A stretch of 58,368 nt of DNA, taken from the NCBI RefSeq assembly GCF_017592555.1, contig NZ_JAGFNS010000046.1, forward strand, positions 1-58,368. The letters are read 5' to 3'. The DNA comes from Actinoplanes flavus. GTDB lineage: Bacteria; Actinomycetota; Actinomycetes; Mycobacteriales; Micromonosporaceae. Numbering within the stretch: the first letter of the stretch is position 1; each line of letters opens with the position of its first letter. The notes under the pieces are model-generated. The model saw nothing but the letters and a program-made list of their open reading frames with translations. It searched no databases and was not told the origin of the DNA. Positions 44,950 through 53,028 of this stretch are shown here, in pieces. The position numbers and the translations under genes are program-made.

Positions 44950-45896
44950 GAGCTCTGCCTCCTCTGGAAGCGGATGTAGAGCAGGCCGAAGAAGAGCGCC
45001 ATGAGGATCAGCAGGTTGCCGACGGCGGCGCCGGGGCCGAACTCGGGCAGCAGGTTGCCGAAGCTGAGCCGGTAGGACCAGGTGGCGAAGGTGGTCGACG
45101 CGTCCGCCGGACCGCCCTTGGTCATGATCCAGATGATGTCGAAGACCTTGAGCGTGTAGACCAGCCCGAGCAGCAGCGTGATCGCCGAGACCGGTCGCAG
45201 CAGCGGAAACGTGATCCGCCAGAACCGTTGCCATCCGGTCGCGCCGTCGATGGCGGCCGCCTCGTACACGTCGGCCGGGATCGCCTGGAGGCCGCTGTAC
45301 AGCACGACCAGGTTGAACGGGATGCCGATCCAGATGTTGGCGATGATGACGCTGGTCAGTGCCCAGTCCGGCGACGTCAACCAATTGACCGGATCAACAT
45401 GGATCAACTCAAGTGCGGCGTTGACGATGCCGGAGTCACTGTTGAGCATCCACGTCCATGTCGACGCGCTGACGATCAACGGCAGCAGCCACGGGACCAG
45501 GAACAGCGCCCGCAACGTCGCCGACAACCTGAAGTTCTGCGCGAAGAACACCGCCAGCGCCAGTCCGATGGCGAACTGGAACGCGATGCTCACGAACGTG
45601 AACACCAGCGTGTGCAGCAACGCCGGCCCGAAGGCCGGATCGGCGAACACGGTCCGGTAGTTGTCCAGCCCGGAGAACGGGGCGTCACCCTGCACGAACG
45701 AGCGGACCGTGTAGTGACGCAGGCTCAGATCGAGGTTGCGGTACAGCGGGTAGGCGTAGAAGGCGACCAGGTAGACGACGACCGGCGCCAGGAACGCCCA
45801 CGCCGTCCAGTGGCCACCCTTGCGCCGCCGCGGGGACCGCGCCCCCGCATCCGCCGGGGCGGGCGCGGGAACGCGGGTCATCACGTCGTGTGCCAT
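44946..45896 (-). CDS. ABC sugar permease, MalF type
   Basis: 316 residues from ATG 45896, two bases after the binding-protein stop. A basic, Pro/Ala-rich N-terminal tail precedes six membrane helices. The coupling loop is DVYEAAAIDGATGWQRFWRITFPLLRPV. The C-terminal RFQRRQSS tail overlaps the start of the MalG-type gene. Confidence 0.92.
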   Translation of the reverse strand: MAHDVMTRVPAPAPADAGARSPRRRKGGHWTAWAFLAPVVVYLVAFYAYPLYRNLDLSLRHYTVRSFVQGDAPFSGLDNYRTVFADPAFGPALLHTLVFTFVSIAFQFAIGLALAVFFAQNFRLSATLRALFLVPWLLPLIVSASTWTWMLNSDSGIVNAALELIHVDPVNWLTSPDWALTSVIIANIWIGIPFNLVVLYSGLQAIPADVYEAAAIDGATGWQRFWRITFPLLRPVSAITLLLGLVYTLKVFDIIWIMTKGGPADASTTFATWSYRLSFGNLLPEFGPGAAVGNLLILMALFFGLLYIRFQRRQSS

Positions 45897-45898
45897 CG

Positions 45899-47143
45899 TC
45901 ACTTGGTGGCTGCGGCGGCCGTGGTCTGCGCCGTCTTGAGCGCGTCGGCGGGGGAGGCCGAGCCGCTCAGCGCCGCCTGGAAGGCGGTCCACATCGGCTG
46001 GGAGATCTTCGGGTACCGGGTGCCGAGGTCGTCACTGGTCCGGCCCTTGGCCGCCTGGACCGCGTCGACCCAGACCTTCAGCTCCTCGTTGGCGGCCACC
46101 TGCTTCTGCTGCACGGCCTCGGTCGCCGCGATGTAGGAGAGCGTGGTGTCCGTGGTGTAGGCGTTGTCCGCGCTGGTCAGGCAGCCGATCAGCTTCTCGG
46201 TCACGGCGTACCGGCCGGTCTCGGCCTGCACCGGGGCGGTGACGAACTCGCCGCCGGTCGGGGCGGGCGCGGTGCCGCCGGCCCGCGACGGGATCGGGAT
46301 GATGCCGTACGCGAATCCGGTCTTCTTGGCGTTGGCCAGCTGCCAGGTGCCGTTCTCGCTGAACGCGAAGTCGCCGGTGGCGAACTCCTGCCAGCTGGTG
46401 GTCTGGGTGTTGTTGAGGACCGAGTTGGGCGCGTACCCGCTCTTCACCCAGCCGTTCCACAACTCCAGCGCGGCGATGCCCTGGGCCGAGTCGAGCTGGG
46501 TGAGGTTCGCGCCGGAACCCCAGAACCACGGCAGGAACTGGAAGCTGCCCTCCTCGGTGCCGATGGCGGAGAAGGTGATGCCCTTCTTGCCGGAGGCCTT
46601 CACCTTCTCCAGGGCCGCGGTCAGCGCCGCCCAGTCCTTGATCGCCGCCGGGTCGACGCCGGCGGAGTCCAGGACCGCCTTGTTGTAGTACAGGGCGAGG
46701 GTGTTGGCGCCGATCGGGATGCCGTAGGTCTTTCCCCCGATCTGGCCGGCCGCCAGCAGGTTCGGCTCGATCGCCGAGGTGTCCACCTTGAGCTCGTCCG
46801 TGGTGGTCAGCACCCCGGCGTCGGCCAGCGTGGAGACCACCGGGTTGTCGACGATCAGCACGTCCGGCGAGTTGCCCTGCTGGGCGGCGAGCAGCGCCTT
46901 GTTGGTCAGGTCGGTGGTGTCGTAACCGGTGCGCTCGACGGTGACGCCGGCGTCGGTGCCGCACCCGGTCAACAGCTTCACCCAGTCCGAGCCGCCGTCG
47001 AACTGCGGGTACGGGTCCCAGATGGTGTAGGTGCCACCGGCCTCGCCGCCGGTGCCGGAGGATTCGGAGGAGGACGAGCAACCCGCCACGAGGCAGGCTG
47101 TGATGGCGAACGCGGCCGCGGCGCGGCGGCGGAGCGTGGTCAT
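45899..47143 (-). CDS. Sugar-binding lipoprotein of a CUT1 ABC importer
   Basis: 414 residues. Signal peptide with lipobox LVAGCSSSSE. The mature domain is of the maltose/oligosaccharide binding type: YTIWDPYPQF near the start, IVDNPVVSTLADAGVL, GIPIGANTLALYYNKAVLDSAGV and a hinge motif LPWFWGSGANLTQLDS. AAGGGGA ribosome site before ATG 47143. First gene of the leftward arabinofuranoside operon; a LacI-type operator and a TTGACA -35 box are directly upstream. Confidence 0.9.
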   Translation of the reverse strand: MTTLRRRAAAAFAITACLVAGCSSSSESSGTGGEAGGTYTIWDPYPQFDGGSDWVKLLTGCGTDAGVTVERTGYDTTDLTNKALLAAQQGNSPDVLIVDNPVVSTLADAGVLTTTDELKVDTSAIEPNLLAAGQIGGKTYGIPIGANTLALYYNKAVLDSAGVDPAAIKDWAALTAALEKVKASGKKGITFSAIGTEEGSFQFLPWFWGSGANLTQLDSAQGIAALELWNGWVKSGYAPNSVLNNTQTTSWQEFATGDFAFSENGTWQLANAKKTGFAYGIIPIPSRAGGTAPAPTGGEFVTAPVQAETGRYAVTEKLIGCLTSADNAYTTDTTLSYIAATEAVQQKQVAANEELKVWVDAVQAAKGRTSDDLGTRYPKISQPMWTAFQAALSGSASPADALKTAQTTAAAATK

Positions 47144-47160
47144 ATGAGTTCCCCTTGGAC

Positions 47161-47199
47161 GCTTCTAGGCACTGTCAAGGAAATCGATTGCCTAGAAGC
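47161..47199. promoter_or_regulatory. 11-bp inverted repeat flanking the operator
   Basis: GCTTCTAGGCA / TGCCTAGAAGC, perfect 11-bp arms with a 17-base interior holding the leftward -35 box (TTGACA, 47173-47178 on the minus strand) and most of the LacI-type operator. It may be a second regulator site or an RNA hairpin in the leftward leader. Confidence 0.55.
47179..47192. promoter_or_regulatory. LacI-type operator of the leftward importer/GH operon
   Basis: GGAAATCGATTGCC, a 14-bp pseudo-palindrome with central CG. Its reverse complement differs at one base from the site at 48361-48374. It abuts the minus-strand TTGACA -35 box. Confidence 0.7.
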
Positions 47200-47210
47200 T
47201 AGGGAGCCAC

Positions 47211-47239
47211 TTGTTCCGATGTCAAGAGCAAGTTACGGT
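47211..47239 (+). promoter_or_regulatory. Promoter of the lacI-type regulator
   Basis: TTGTTC (47211-47216), 17-base spacer, TACGGT (47234-47239), pointing to the LacI gene. Located 19 bases from the operator at 47179-47192. Confidence 0.5.
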
Positions 47240-47296
47240 CGGTTTACGCGTCGCACTGGCGTCGCCTGGGAAACTGGGGAGGAAACGCTGAGCACC

Positions 47297-48295
47297 ATGG
47301 ATCGCGCCGTCACCATCAGCCAGGTGGCCGCGCTCGCGGGGGTCTCCACGGGTACGGCGTCGAAGGCGCTCAACGGCCGTGGCGCGCTGCGCCCGGAGAC
47401 CCGGTTACGTGTTCAGCAGGCCGCCGAGCAGCTCGGATTCGTCGCCAACGCGGCGGCCCGCAGCCTGCAGACCGGCCGCACCTACACGGTCGGGATGATC
47501 ACCACCGACAGCATCGGCCGGTTCAGCATCCCGCTGCTCATCGGCGCCGAGGACGCGCTCGGGGCGGGCCAGATGTCGGTGTTCCTGTGCGATGCCCGCG
47601 ACGACCCGATCCGTGAGCAGTACTACCTGCGTACCCTGCTCAGCCGCAAGGTCGACGGCATCATAGTGACCGGCCGGCGCACCCAGGCCCGCCAGCCGAT
47701 CGGCCGTGACCTGCCGGTTCCCGTCGTCTACGCGTTCATCAGCTCGGCCGACGAGCGGGACTGCTCGGTCGTGCCGGACGAGGCCGACGGCGCCCGCCGT
47801 GCCATCCGGCACCTGCTCGCCGTCGGCCGCCGGCGGATCGCCCACGTCACCGGCCCGGAGCACCACCACTCGGCACAGGTCCGGGCGGCCGGCGCGGTCG
47901 ACACCCTGGCCGCCGAGGGCCTCGGGCTGGCCACCCCGGTGCTGTACGGGGAGTGGAGCGAGGCGTGGGGCCGCCAAGCCGCCGGAATCCTGCTGTCCAC
48001 CGGCGCCGATGTGGACGCGGTGTTCTGCGGCAGCGACCAGGTGGCCCGTGGGCTGGCCGAAGGGCTGCGCGACGCCGGCCGGGCGATCCCGGGGGACATC
48101 GCCCTGGTCGGCTTCGACAACTGGGACGTCATGGTGGACGGCTCCCGGCCGGCTCTGACCAGCGTGGACATGGATCTGGAGGGGATCGGCCGGAGCGCCG
48201 CCGAGATGCTGCTCGCGGCGATCAACGGTGAGCCGGTGCACGGTCACCAGGCGCGCCCGTGCCGCCTGGTCCCGCGAGCCTCCACCGCCGTCTGA
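47297..48295 (+). CDS. LacI-family repressor of the arabinofuranoside locus
   Basis: 332 residues. The HTH with hinge helix is TISQVAALAGVSTGTASKAL..RPETRLRVQQAAEQLGFVANAAARSL. The effector domain has VGMITTDSIGRF, LLIGAEDALGAG, VFCGSDQVARGL and GDIALVGFDNWD, with a typical C-terminal LEGIGRSAAEMLL. It lies between the two transcription units that carry nearly the same operator. ATG 47297 is used; GGGGAGG is rather far (about 14 bases), so an earlier non-ATG start is possible but would add few residues. Confidence 0.92.
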   Translation: MDRAVTISQVAALAGVSTGTASKALNGRGALRPETRLRVQQAAEQLGFVANAAARSLQTGRTYTVGMITTDSIGRFSIPLLIGAEDALGAGQMSVFLCDARDDPIREQYYLRTLLSRKVDGIIVTGRRTQARQPIGRDLPVPVVYAFISSADERDCSVVPDEADGARRAIRHLLAVGRRRIAHVTGPEHHHSAQVRAAGAVDTLAAEGLGLATPVLYGEWSEAWGRQAAGILLSTGADVDAVFCGSDQVARGLAEGLRDAGRAIPGDIALVGFDNWDVMVDGSRPALTSVDMDLEGIGRSAAEMLLAAINGEPVHGHQARPCRLVPRASTAV

Positions 48296-48360
48296 CCCCT
48301 TCGCCCCGGCTGCCAGGGCTGTCTCGGCCCTCAGCCGGGCGCTGTGGTCCGACCTGATGA

Positions 48361-48374
48361 GGCAATCGTTTTCC
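48361..48374. promoter_or_regulatory. LacI-type operator of the large secreted hydrolase gene
   Basis: GGCAATCGTTTTCC matches the reverse complement of the leftward operator (GGCAATCGATTTCC) at 13 of 14 positions. It ends 9 bases before the -35 box. Confidence 0.7.
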
Positions 48375-48383
48375 TGCAAGGCA

Positions 48384-48412
48384 TTGACGTGTATCGCTGG
48401 CTCGCGTAGCTT
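48384..48412 (+). promoter_or_regulatory. Promoter of the large secreted hydrolase gene
   Basis: TTGACG (48384-48389), 17-base spacer, TAGCTT (48407-48412); leader of about 40 bases. Confidence 0.65.
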
Positions 48413-48429
48413 GGCCGGAACGACTCCCT

Positions 48430-48443
48430 TGTTAACGCTCACA
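48430..48443. promoter_or_regulatory. Second LacI-type site in the leader
   Basis: TGTTAACGCTCACA, a pseudo-palindrome (five of seven pairs) around a central CG, placed just downstream of the predicted transcription start. Its sequence differs from the other two sites, so it may bind a different LacI-family protein, e.g. a global sugar regulator. Confidence 0.45.
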
Positions 48444-48460
48444 TCAGCGTTGGAGAACGC

Positions 48461-51400
48461 ATGCCCCGAAGGAGACACCTGTCCGCGGCGATCGCGGCCG
48501 GGCTGCTGACCACCACCCTGCCGGCGATCCCCGCGCTGGCAGCCGACGTACCCACCCCCGTCGTCGCCTACGAGTTCGACGCCGACGACCTCACCACCGG
48601 CGTCGTCACCGACACCTCCGGCAACGGCCTCGACGGCACCCTCGTCAACGGCGCCACCGCGGCACTGGTCGACGGGCGCGACGGCGGCCACGCCCTCCGG
48701 TTGCCCGGCGGCGCGCCGACCGCGAACGGCGCCTACGTCACCATTCCGCGCCAGGTGCTCGACGGGCGTACCGACCTGACCGTCTCCACCCGCGTCCGGT
48801 GGGACGGCACCACCGCGCCCTGGCAGTGGATCTACGCGCTCGGCAAGGACACCAGCCGCTACCTGTTCAGCACGCCGTACCACGGGGACGGCAAGCTGCG
48901 CACCGCCGTCACCAAGGACGGGGCCGGCGCCGAGGCGCAGGTCACCGGCTCGGCCGCGCTGCCCGCCGACGCCTGGAAGACGGTCACGGTCACCCTCGGT
49001 GGGGGACGGCTCACCACGTACCTCGACGGGGTCCCGGTCGCCGAGGCGACGACCACCGCGACCGGGGCCGACCTGATCGACGCCGGCACCGCGAGCGCCG
49101 GTTTCATCGGCCGCTCCTTCTACCCGGACCCGCTGTTCGACGGCGCGGTCGACGACTTCCGCGTCTACGGCTCGGCACTCACTCCCGCGCAGGTCGCCGA
49201 CGAGTTCGGCGCCGAGGTCCCCACGGTGACCGCGCTGTCGCGGACGGCGTTCGAGGTCCGCACCACCATCGGCGCCGCGCCCGCGCTGCCCGCGTCGGTG
49301 ACCGCCGGTTTCACCGACGGCTACGACCGGCAGGTGCCGGTCACCTGGGATCCGGTCGACCCGGCGAGGTACGCCCAGCGCGGCACCTTCACCGTGGCCG
49401 GAACCGCGGCGGGCACCCCGGTCTCCGCCACCGTCACCGTGATCCGTGCGGGCGAGCTGACCATCGACCTGGCCGCCACCACCGGCGACTTCCACGGCGG
49501 CGCCTCCGGAACCCTCTACGGCCTGTACGCCGACGGTGTCCCCAGCGACAACCTGATCGAGGGCATGCGCCTGCGCACCGTCTCGACCAAGGCGCAGGAC
49601 GGCCCCCAGCACCCCGGCGCCGACGCCCTCGAGGTGGTGAAGCCGCTCGCCGACAGCACCGACGGCGACGTGTACATCTACATGACTGACATCCACCGTG
49701 GCTTCCCCTACCAGTGGCCGGGCGGTACACCCGAGGAGAAGCTCGCCACCTACCGCGAGAAGATCGCTCAACAGGTGGATCAAGTGCTCAAGCTTGACGA
49801 GGTGTATCAAGACAACATCGTCTTCGTGCCGTTCAACGAGCCCGAGGGCAACATGTTCGGCACCGGCGAGTGGAGCTACAACGGGGTCAGCTGGCTCAGC
49901 GACCCCGGCGACTACTTCGCCGCCTGGGACGACTTCTACCGCCTCATCAAGCGGAAGATGCCGTCCGCGCGGATCGCCGGCCCCAACACCAGCATCCTGT
50001 TCGAGCAGGTCAAGGGCTTCCTGGAGCACACCGTGGCGGCCGGCACCGTACCGGACGTGATCACCTGGCACGAGCTGAGCCACCCGGAGGCGGTCCGTGA
50101 CAGCGTCGCGAAGTACCGCGCCTGGGAGAAGGAGATCCTCCCCGGCCGGGAACTCCCGATCAACATCAACGAGTACGCGTTCAACTACCACACCAGCGTG
50201 CCCGGCCAGATGATCCAGTGGATCTCGGCGATCGAGGAGTCCAAGGTCGACGCCGACATCGCCTACTGGAACATCGACGGCAACCTGTCCGACTCGGCGG
50301 TGCAGGCCAACCGCGGCAACGGGCAGTGGTGGCTGTACAACGCCTACGGCGGCATGACCGGCCAGACCGTCAAGGTCACACCGCCCTACCCCGGGCAGAA
50401 CTACACGCTCCAGGGTCTGGCCGGCCTCGACAAGGCGAAGAAGCAGGCTCGCGTCATCTTCGGCGGGGCCACCGGTGCCGGCTACATCCGGTTCGACAAC
50501 GTGCCGAAGTACTTCGGGAAGACCGTGCACGCCTGGATCTCCGAGATCCCGTGGACCGGGCAGGTCGGCGACTCGGCCCAGCCCCGGCTGCTCGCCGAGA
50601 AGGACGTGACGGTCGCCGACGGCGCGATCGCGTTCGAGTTCGACCAGCTCAGCGAAGCTTCCGCGTACGAGATCGTGGTCAGCCCCGCAGGGGAGAGTGA
50701 CCGGACCGCGGCCGCGCCCACCACCTGGCGGGGTTCGTTCGAGGCCGAGGCGGCCACCTACACCGGCGGCGGCTACAGCAGGAACGGGCCGGAGGGCTCG
50801 CCGCGTGACGTCTCCAAGTTCTACACGTCCGGCGCCTACAACGTCGGCGGCCTGCGCACCGGCGGCGACGGCGTGCTGGACTTCACCGTCACCGTGCCCA
50901 GCGACGGTCTCTACGACTTGAGCGTGTTCGCCAATTCACTCAACACGTTCGACCTGGTCAAGGATCAGGGGCCGACCAACGTGTTCCTGCGTGTCGACGG
51001 CGCCGCCGAACAGGAGCTGTTCCTGCCGCTCGGCTACAAGTGGGTGGTCTGGGATCACGCCGACACGACGGTGCGGCTGACCGCCGGCGAACACACCATC
51101 TCCCTGGCCGCGCGCAGTCTGGACGGCGCGAAGGCCACCAAGGGCGACGCGATCATCGACCGGATCACCCTGGAACTACCGAATCCGGCCGCCGCCACCG
51201 ACGTGTACGAGGCGGAGCTGGCCTCCCTCTCCGGTGGCGCGAAACCGGTCTACGCGGGCCGCAAGACCTCCGGATCGGGCGTCGCCGACCTGGGCCGCGG
51301 CGGCGCCGCGACCTTCTGGGTGTACTCGGAGGCCGACGCCGCGGCCGTCCTCGACGCCGGCGTCACCGCGGGCTCCGTGGAGATCGAGGTCAACGGCATC

Positions 51401-52024
51401 GGGGTCGGCGGGTCCCGGTCGACGGCGGTCTCGCTCTCCGGCGGCATCAACAAGGTCAGCATCAAGGGCAGGGCGAGGGGTACGGCGATCGACCGCCTCT
51501 CCGTCCGATCCTCGACAGCCCTGCCCGCGACCGTCGCGGAGGCCGAAGCCGCGCACCTCGCCGGCACCGCCACGATCACCGCGAAGTCCCTGGCCAGCGG
51601 CGGTTCAGCGGTCACCGGCGTCGGCGGCGAACCGGGCAACGCCAACACCCTCACCTTCACCGTGAACGCCGCGAAACCCGGCACCTACGCCATGCGCGTC
51701 CGCTACGCCAACCCGGAGCAGGCGGTCGCCACCCACTACAACCCCGACCCGCTCGCCCGGCCCGCCGACATCTCGGTCAACGGCGGACCGGCGAAACGAA
51801 CACTGTTCCCGCACAGCTTCCACGACAACAACTTCTGGGAGCTGACCATCCCGGTCGTCCTCGAACGCGGCGCGAACACGATCGCGTTCTCGTCCGAGGA
51901 ACTGCCCGACTTCGACGGCACGACCTACGCCTCCGACACCTGGCCGGATGTGCTGCTGCGCTCGCGTCACGCCCCGGTGATCGACCGGATCGCCGTGGCC
52001 CCGTTCAGCGCACCCGTCCACTGA
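48461..52024 (+). CDS. Large secreted modular glycoside hydrolase (LamG, Ig-like, GH-A, three CBM-like modules)
   Basis: 1,187 residues. Signal peptide (MPRRRHLSAAIAAG.. ALA). LamG-type lectin domain about 30-250 (TDTSGNGLDGTL, DDFRVYGSALTPAQV), a bacterial Ig-like Big_4 domain about 255-330, then the catalytic barrel with FVPFNEPEGN (Glu 460, acid/base) and PININEYAFN (Glu 571, nucleophile). The stretch between (PDVITWHELSHPEAV) aligns with the same stretch (PDVIVWHELENDKYL) of the hydrolase at 40490. Three CBM35/6-like modules follow (about 757-908, 909-1018, 1020-1185). Ribosome site TGGAG before the ATG; a LacI operator and promoter upstream. No sortase motif, so it is probably released. 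Substrate unproven; an arabinofuranosyl polymer or glycoprotein is inferred. Confidence 0.83.
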   Translation: MPRRRHLSAAIAAGLLTTTLPAIPALAADVPTPVVAYEFDADDLTTGVVTDTSGNGLDGTLVNGATAALVDGRDGGHALRLPGGAPTANGAYVTIPRQVLDGRTDLTVSTRVRWDGTTAPWQWIYALGKDTSRYLFSTPYHGDGKLRTAVTKDGAGAEAQVTGSAALPADAWKTVTVTLGGGRLTTYLDGVPVAEATTTATGADLIDAGTASAGFIGRSFYPDPLFDGAVDDFRVYGSALTPAQVADEFGAEVPTVTALSRTAFEVRTTIGAAPALPASVTAGFTDGYDRQVPVTWDPVDPARYAQRGTFTVAGTAAGTPVSATVTVIRAGELTIDLAATTGDFHGGASGTLYGLYADGVPSDNLIEGMRLRTVSTKAQDGPQHPGADALEVVKPLADSTDGDVYIYMTDIHRGFPYQWPGGTPEEKLATYREKIAQQVDQVLKLDEVYQDNIVFVPFNEPEGNMFGTGEWSYNGVSWLSDPGDYFAAWDDFYRLIKRKMPSARIAGPNTSILFEQVKGFLEHTVAAGTVPDVITWHELSHPEAVRDSVAKYRAWEKEILPGRELPININEYAFNYHTSVPGQMIQWISAIEESKVDADIAYWNIDGNLSDSAVQANRGNGQWWLYNAYGGMTGQTVKVTPPYPGQNYTLQGLAGLDKAKKQARVIFGGATGAGYIRFDNVPKYFGKTVHAWISEIPWTGQVGDSAQPRLLAEKDVTVADGAIAFEFDQLSEASAYEIVVSPAGESDRTAAAPTTWRGSFEAEAATYTGGGYSRNGPEGSPRDVSKFYTSGAYNVGGLRTGGDGVLDFTVTVPSDGLYDLSVFANSLNTFDLVKDQGPTNVFLRVDGAAEQELFLPLGYKWVVWDHADTTVRLTAGEHTISLAARSLDGAKATKGDAIIDRITLELPNPAAATDVYEAELASLSGGAKPVYAGRKTSGSGVADLGRGGAATFWVYSEADAAAVLDAGVTAGSVEIEVNGIGVGGSRSTAVSLSGGINKVSIKGRARGTAIDRLSVRSSTALPATVAEAEAAHLAGTATITAKSLASGGSAVTGVGGEPGNANTLTFTVNAAKPGTYAMRVRYANPEQAVATHYNPDPLARPADISVNGGPAKRTLFPHSFHDNNFWELTIPVVLERGANTIAFSSEELPDFDGTTYASDTWPDVLLRSRHAPVIDRIAVAPFSAPVH

Positions 52025-52025
52025 G

Positions 52026-52943
52026 TCACCGGTGGGCCGGCACCTGCCGGCCCACCGCCGCCCGGACGGATGGCGCGATCTCGTTGGCCCAGCGCCCCAG
52101 CGTCACACTGTCCGGCGTGCCACCGGTGGGGGAGAAGAGCATGAAACCGGCCGCCCCGTGCTCGACGACCGCGCCGGTCAGCTCCTCCACCCACTGCGCG
52201 GGCGAGCCGCCGAGCCAGCGGCCGTCACCGTCGCGGGTGGCCGGCAGCGGGCGCTCGGTGATCCGGCCGGGCAGGTTGTAGATCGTGGCGACCTCGGACG
52301 GGTCCCGGCCCACCGCCGCCGCGGCCTCGTCGATGACCAGCCGTGACTCCCGGTAGCGGGCGCTCAGCCAGTCGGCGGCGTGACCCGGGATCCAGCCGTC
52401 CGCGACCCGCCCGGTGGCGGCCAGCGACTTCCGGCCCACCGACCCGGTCCACACCGGCGGCGCCTCGACCGGCGCCGGCTCCAGATCGGTCACCCGGTAG
52501 TGCCTGCCCTCGAAGGTGACCGGGCCGCCACCGCCGGACAGCAGCCGGATCAGCACGATCGCCTCCTCGAACGCCTCCACCGCCTCGCCCGCCGACAGCC
52601 GCGGCACACCCATGTCGGCGATCCGGTCCCACCGGCCGCCCGCGCCCATGCCGAGCACGACCCGGCCGCCGGAGAGGGCGGAGAGCGTCCCGACCGTGCG
52701 GGCCAGCATCGCCGGCGGCCGGGTCGGCAGATTGGTGACGTTCGCGAACCCGGCGATCCGCTCGGTGCGGCCCAGGACCAGGCCGATCGCGGCGTACGCG
52801 TCCAGCCGCCCGCCGAGATACGGATGGTCGGACAGCGAGAACAGGTCCAGCCCGTCCCGGTCGGCCTGCGCGGTGAGACGAAGCCACTCCGGGCCGTCGG
52901 TGATCCCGTCGTGTGCACCGAATCCGAAGACGACGTTGCGCAT
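52026..52943 (-). CDS. Luciferase-like F420-dependent oxidoreductase
   Basis: 305 residues with the LLM TIM-barrel pattern: FGFGAHDGITDGPEWLRLTAQADRDGLDLFSLSDHPYL at the N-terminus, AGFANVTNLPTRPPAMLARTV and GRVVLGMGAGGRWDRI in the core. Such enzymes use F420 (or FMN) to act on diverse small molecules. ATG 52943 is preferred over GTG 52949, because GGGGAG is 5 bases away from the former. Divergent from the MarR gene with duplicated dyads between, so it is the likely target of MarR. Confidence 0.87.
   Translation of the reverse strand: MRNVVFGFGAHDGITDGPEWLRLTAQADRDGLDLFSLSDHPYLGGRLDAYAAIGLVLGRTERIAGFANVTNLPTRPPAMLARTVGTLSALSGGRVVLGMGAGGRWDRIADMGVPRLSAGEAVEAFEEAIVLIRLLSGGGGPVTFEGRHYRVTDLEPAPVEAPPVWTGSVGRKSLAATGRVADGWIPGHAADWLSARYRESRLVIDEAAAAVGRDPSEVATIYNLPGRITERPLPATRDGDGRWLGGSPAQWVEELTGAVVEHGAAGFMLFSPTGGTPDSVTLGRWANEIAPSVRAAVGRQVPAHR
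52031..52056 (+). terminator. Terminator hairpin inside the end of the convergent gene
   Basis: Perfect 12-bp arms GGTGGGCCGGCA / TGCCGGCCCACC with a 2-base centre, 6 bases after the hydrolase stop. It lies in the last codons of the convergent luciferase-like gene, whose stop is only one base away from the hydrolase stop. Confidence 0.7.
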
Positions 52944-52963
52944 GGTCACTCCCCACGGTTCGT

Positions 52964-52980
52964 AGTTCGTACTCCGAACT
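52964..52980. promoter_or_regulatory. MarR operator copy 1
   Basis: AGTTCG-N5-CGAACT. One of two identical-arm dyads in the divergent gap, nearer the oxidoreductase gene. Confidence 0.75.
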
Positions 52981-52986
52981 ATGCAT

Positions 52987-53003
52987 AGTTCGTAGCACGA
53001 ACT
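52987..53003. promoter_or_regulatory. MarR operator copy 2
   Basis: AGTTCG-N5-CGAACT, 23 bp centre to centre from copy 1 with a palindromic ATGCAT between, so the two sites also form one larger symmetric element. Confidence 0.75.
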
Positions 53004-53016
53004 GTGAGGGTTGCGC

Positions 53017-53022
53017 TAGGCT
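53017..53022 (+). promoter_or_regulatory. -10 element of a leaderless promoter (marR)
   Basis: TAGGCT, six bases, then the GTG start at 53029; no ribosome site. Confidence 0.5.
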
Positions 53023-53028
53023 TTCCCG

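Noticed and set aside
47405..50530. 1,041-codon minus-strand open frame across the LacI and large hydrolase genes
   Set aside because: It overlaps two well-supported genes antisense, crosses their promoter region and has no recognisable domain.
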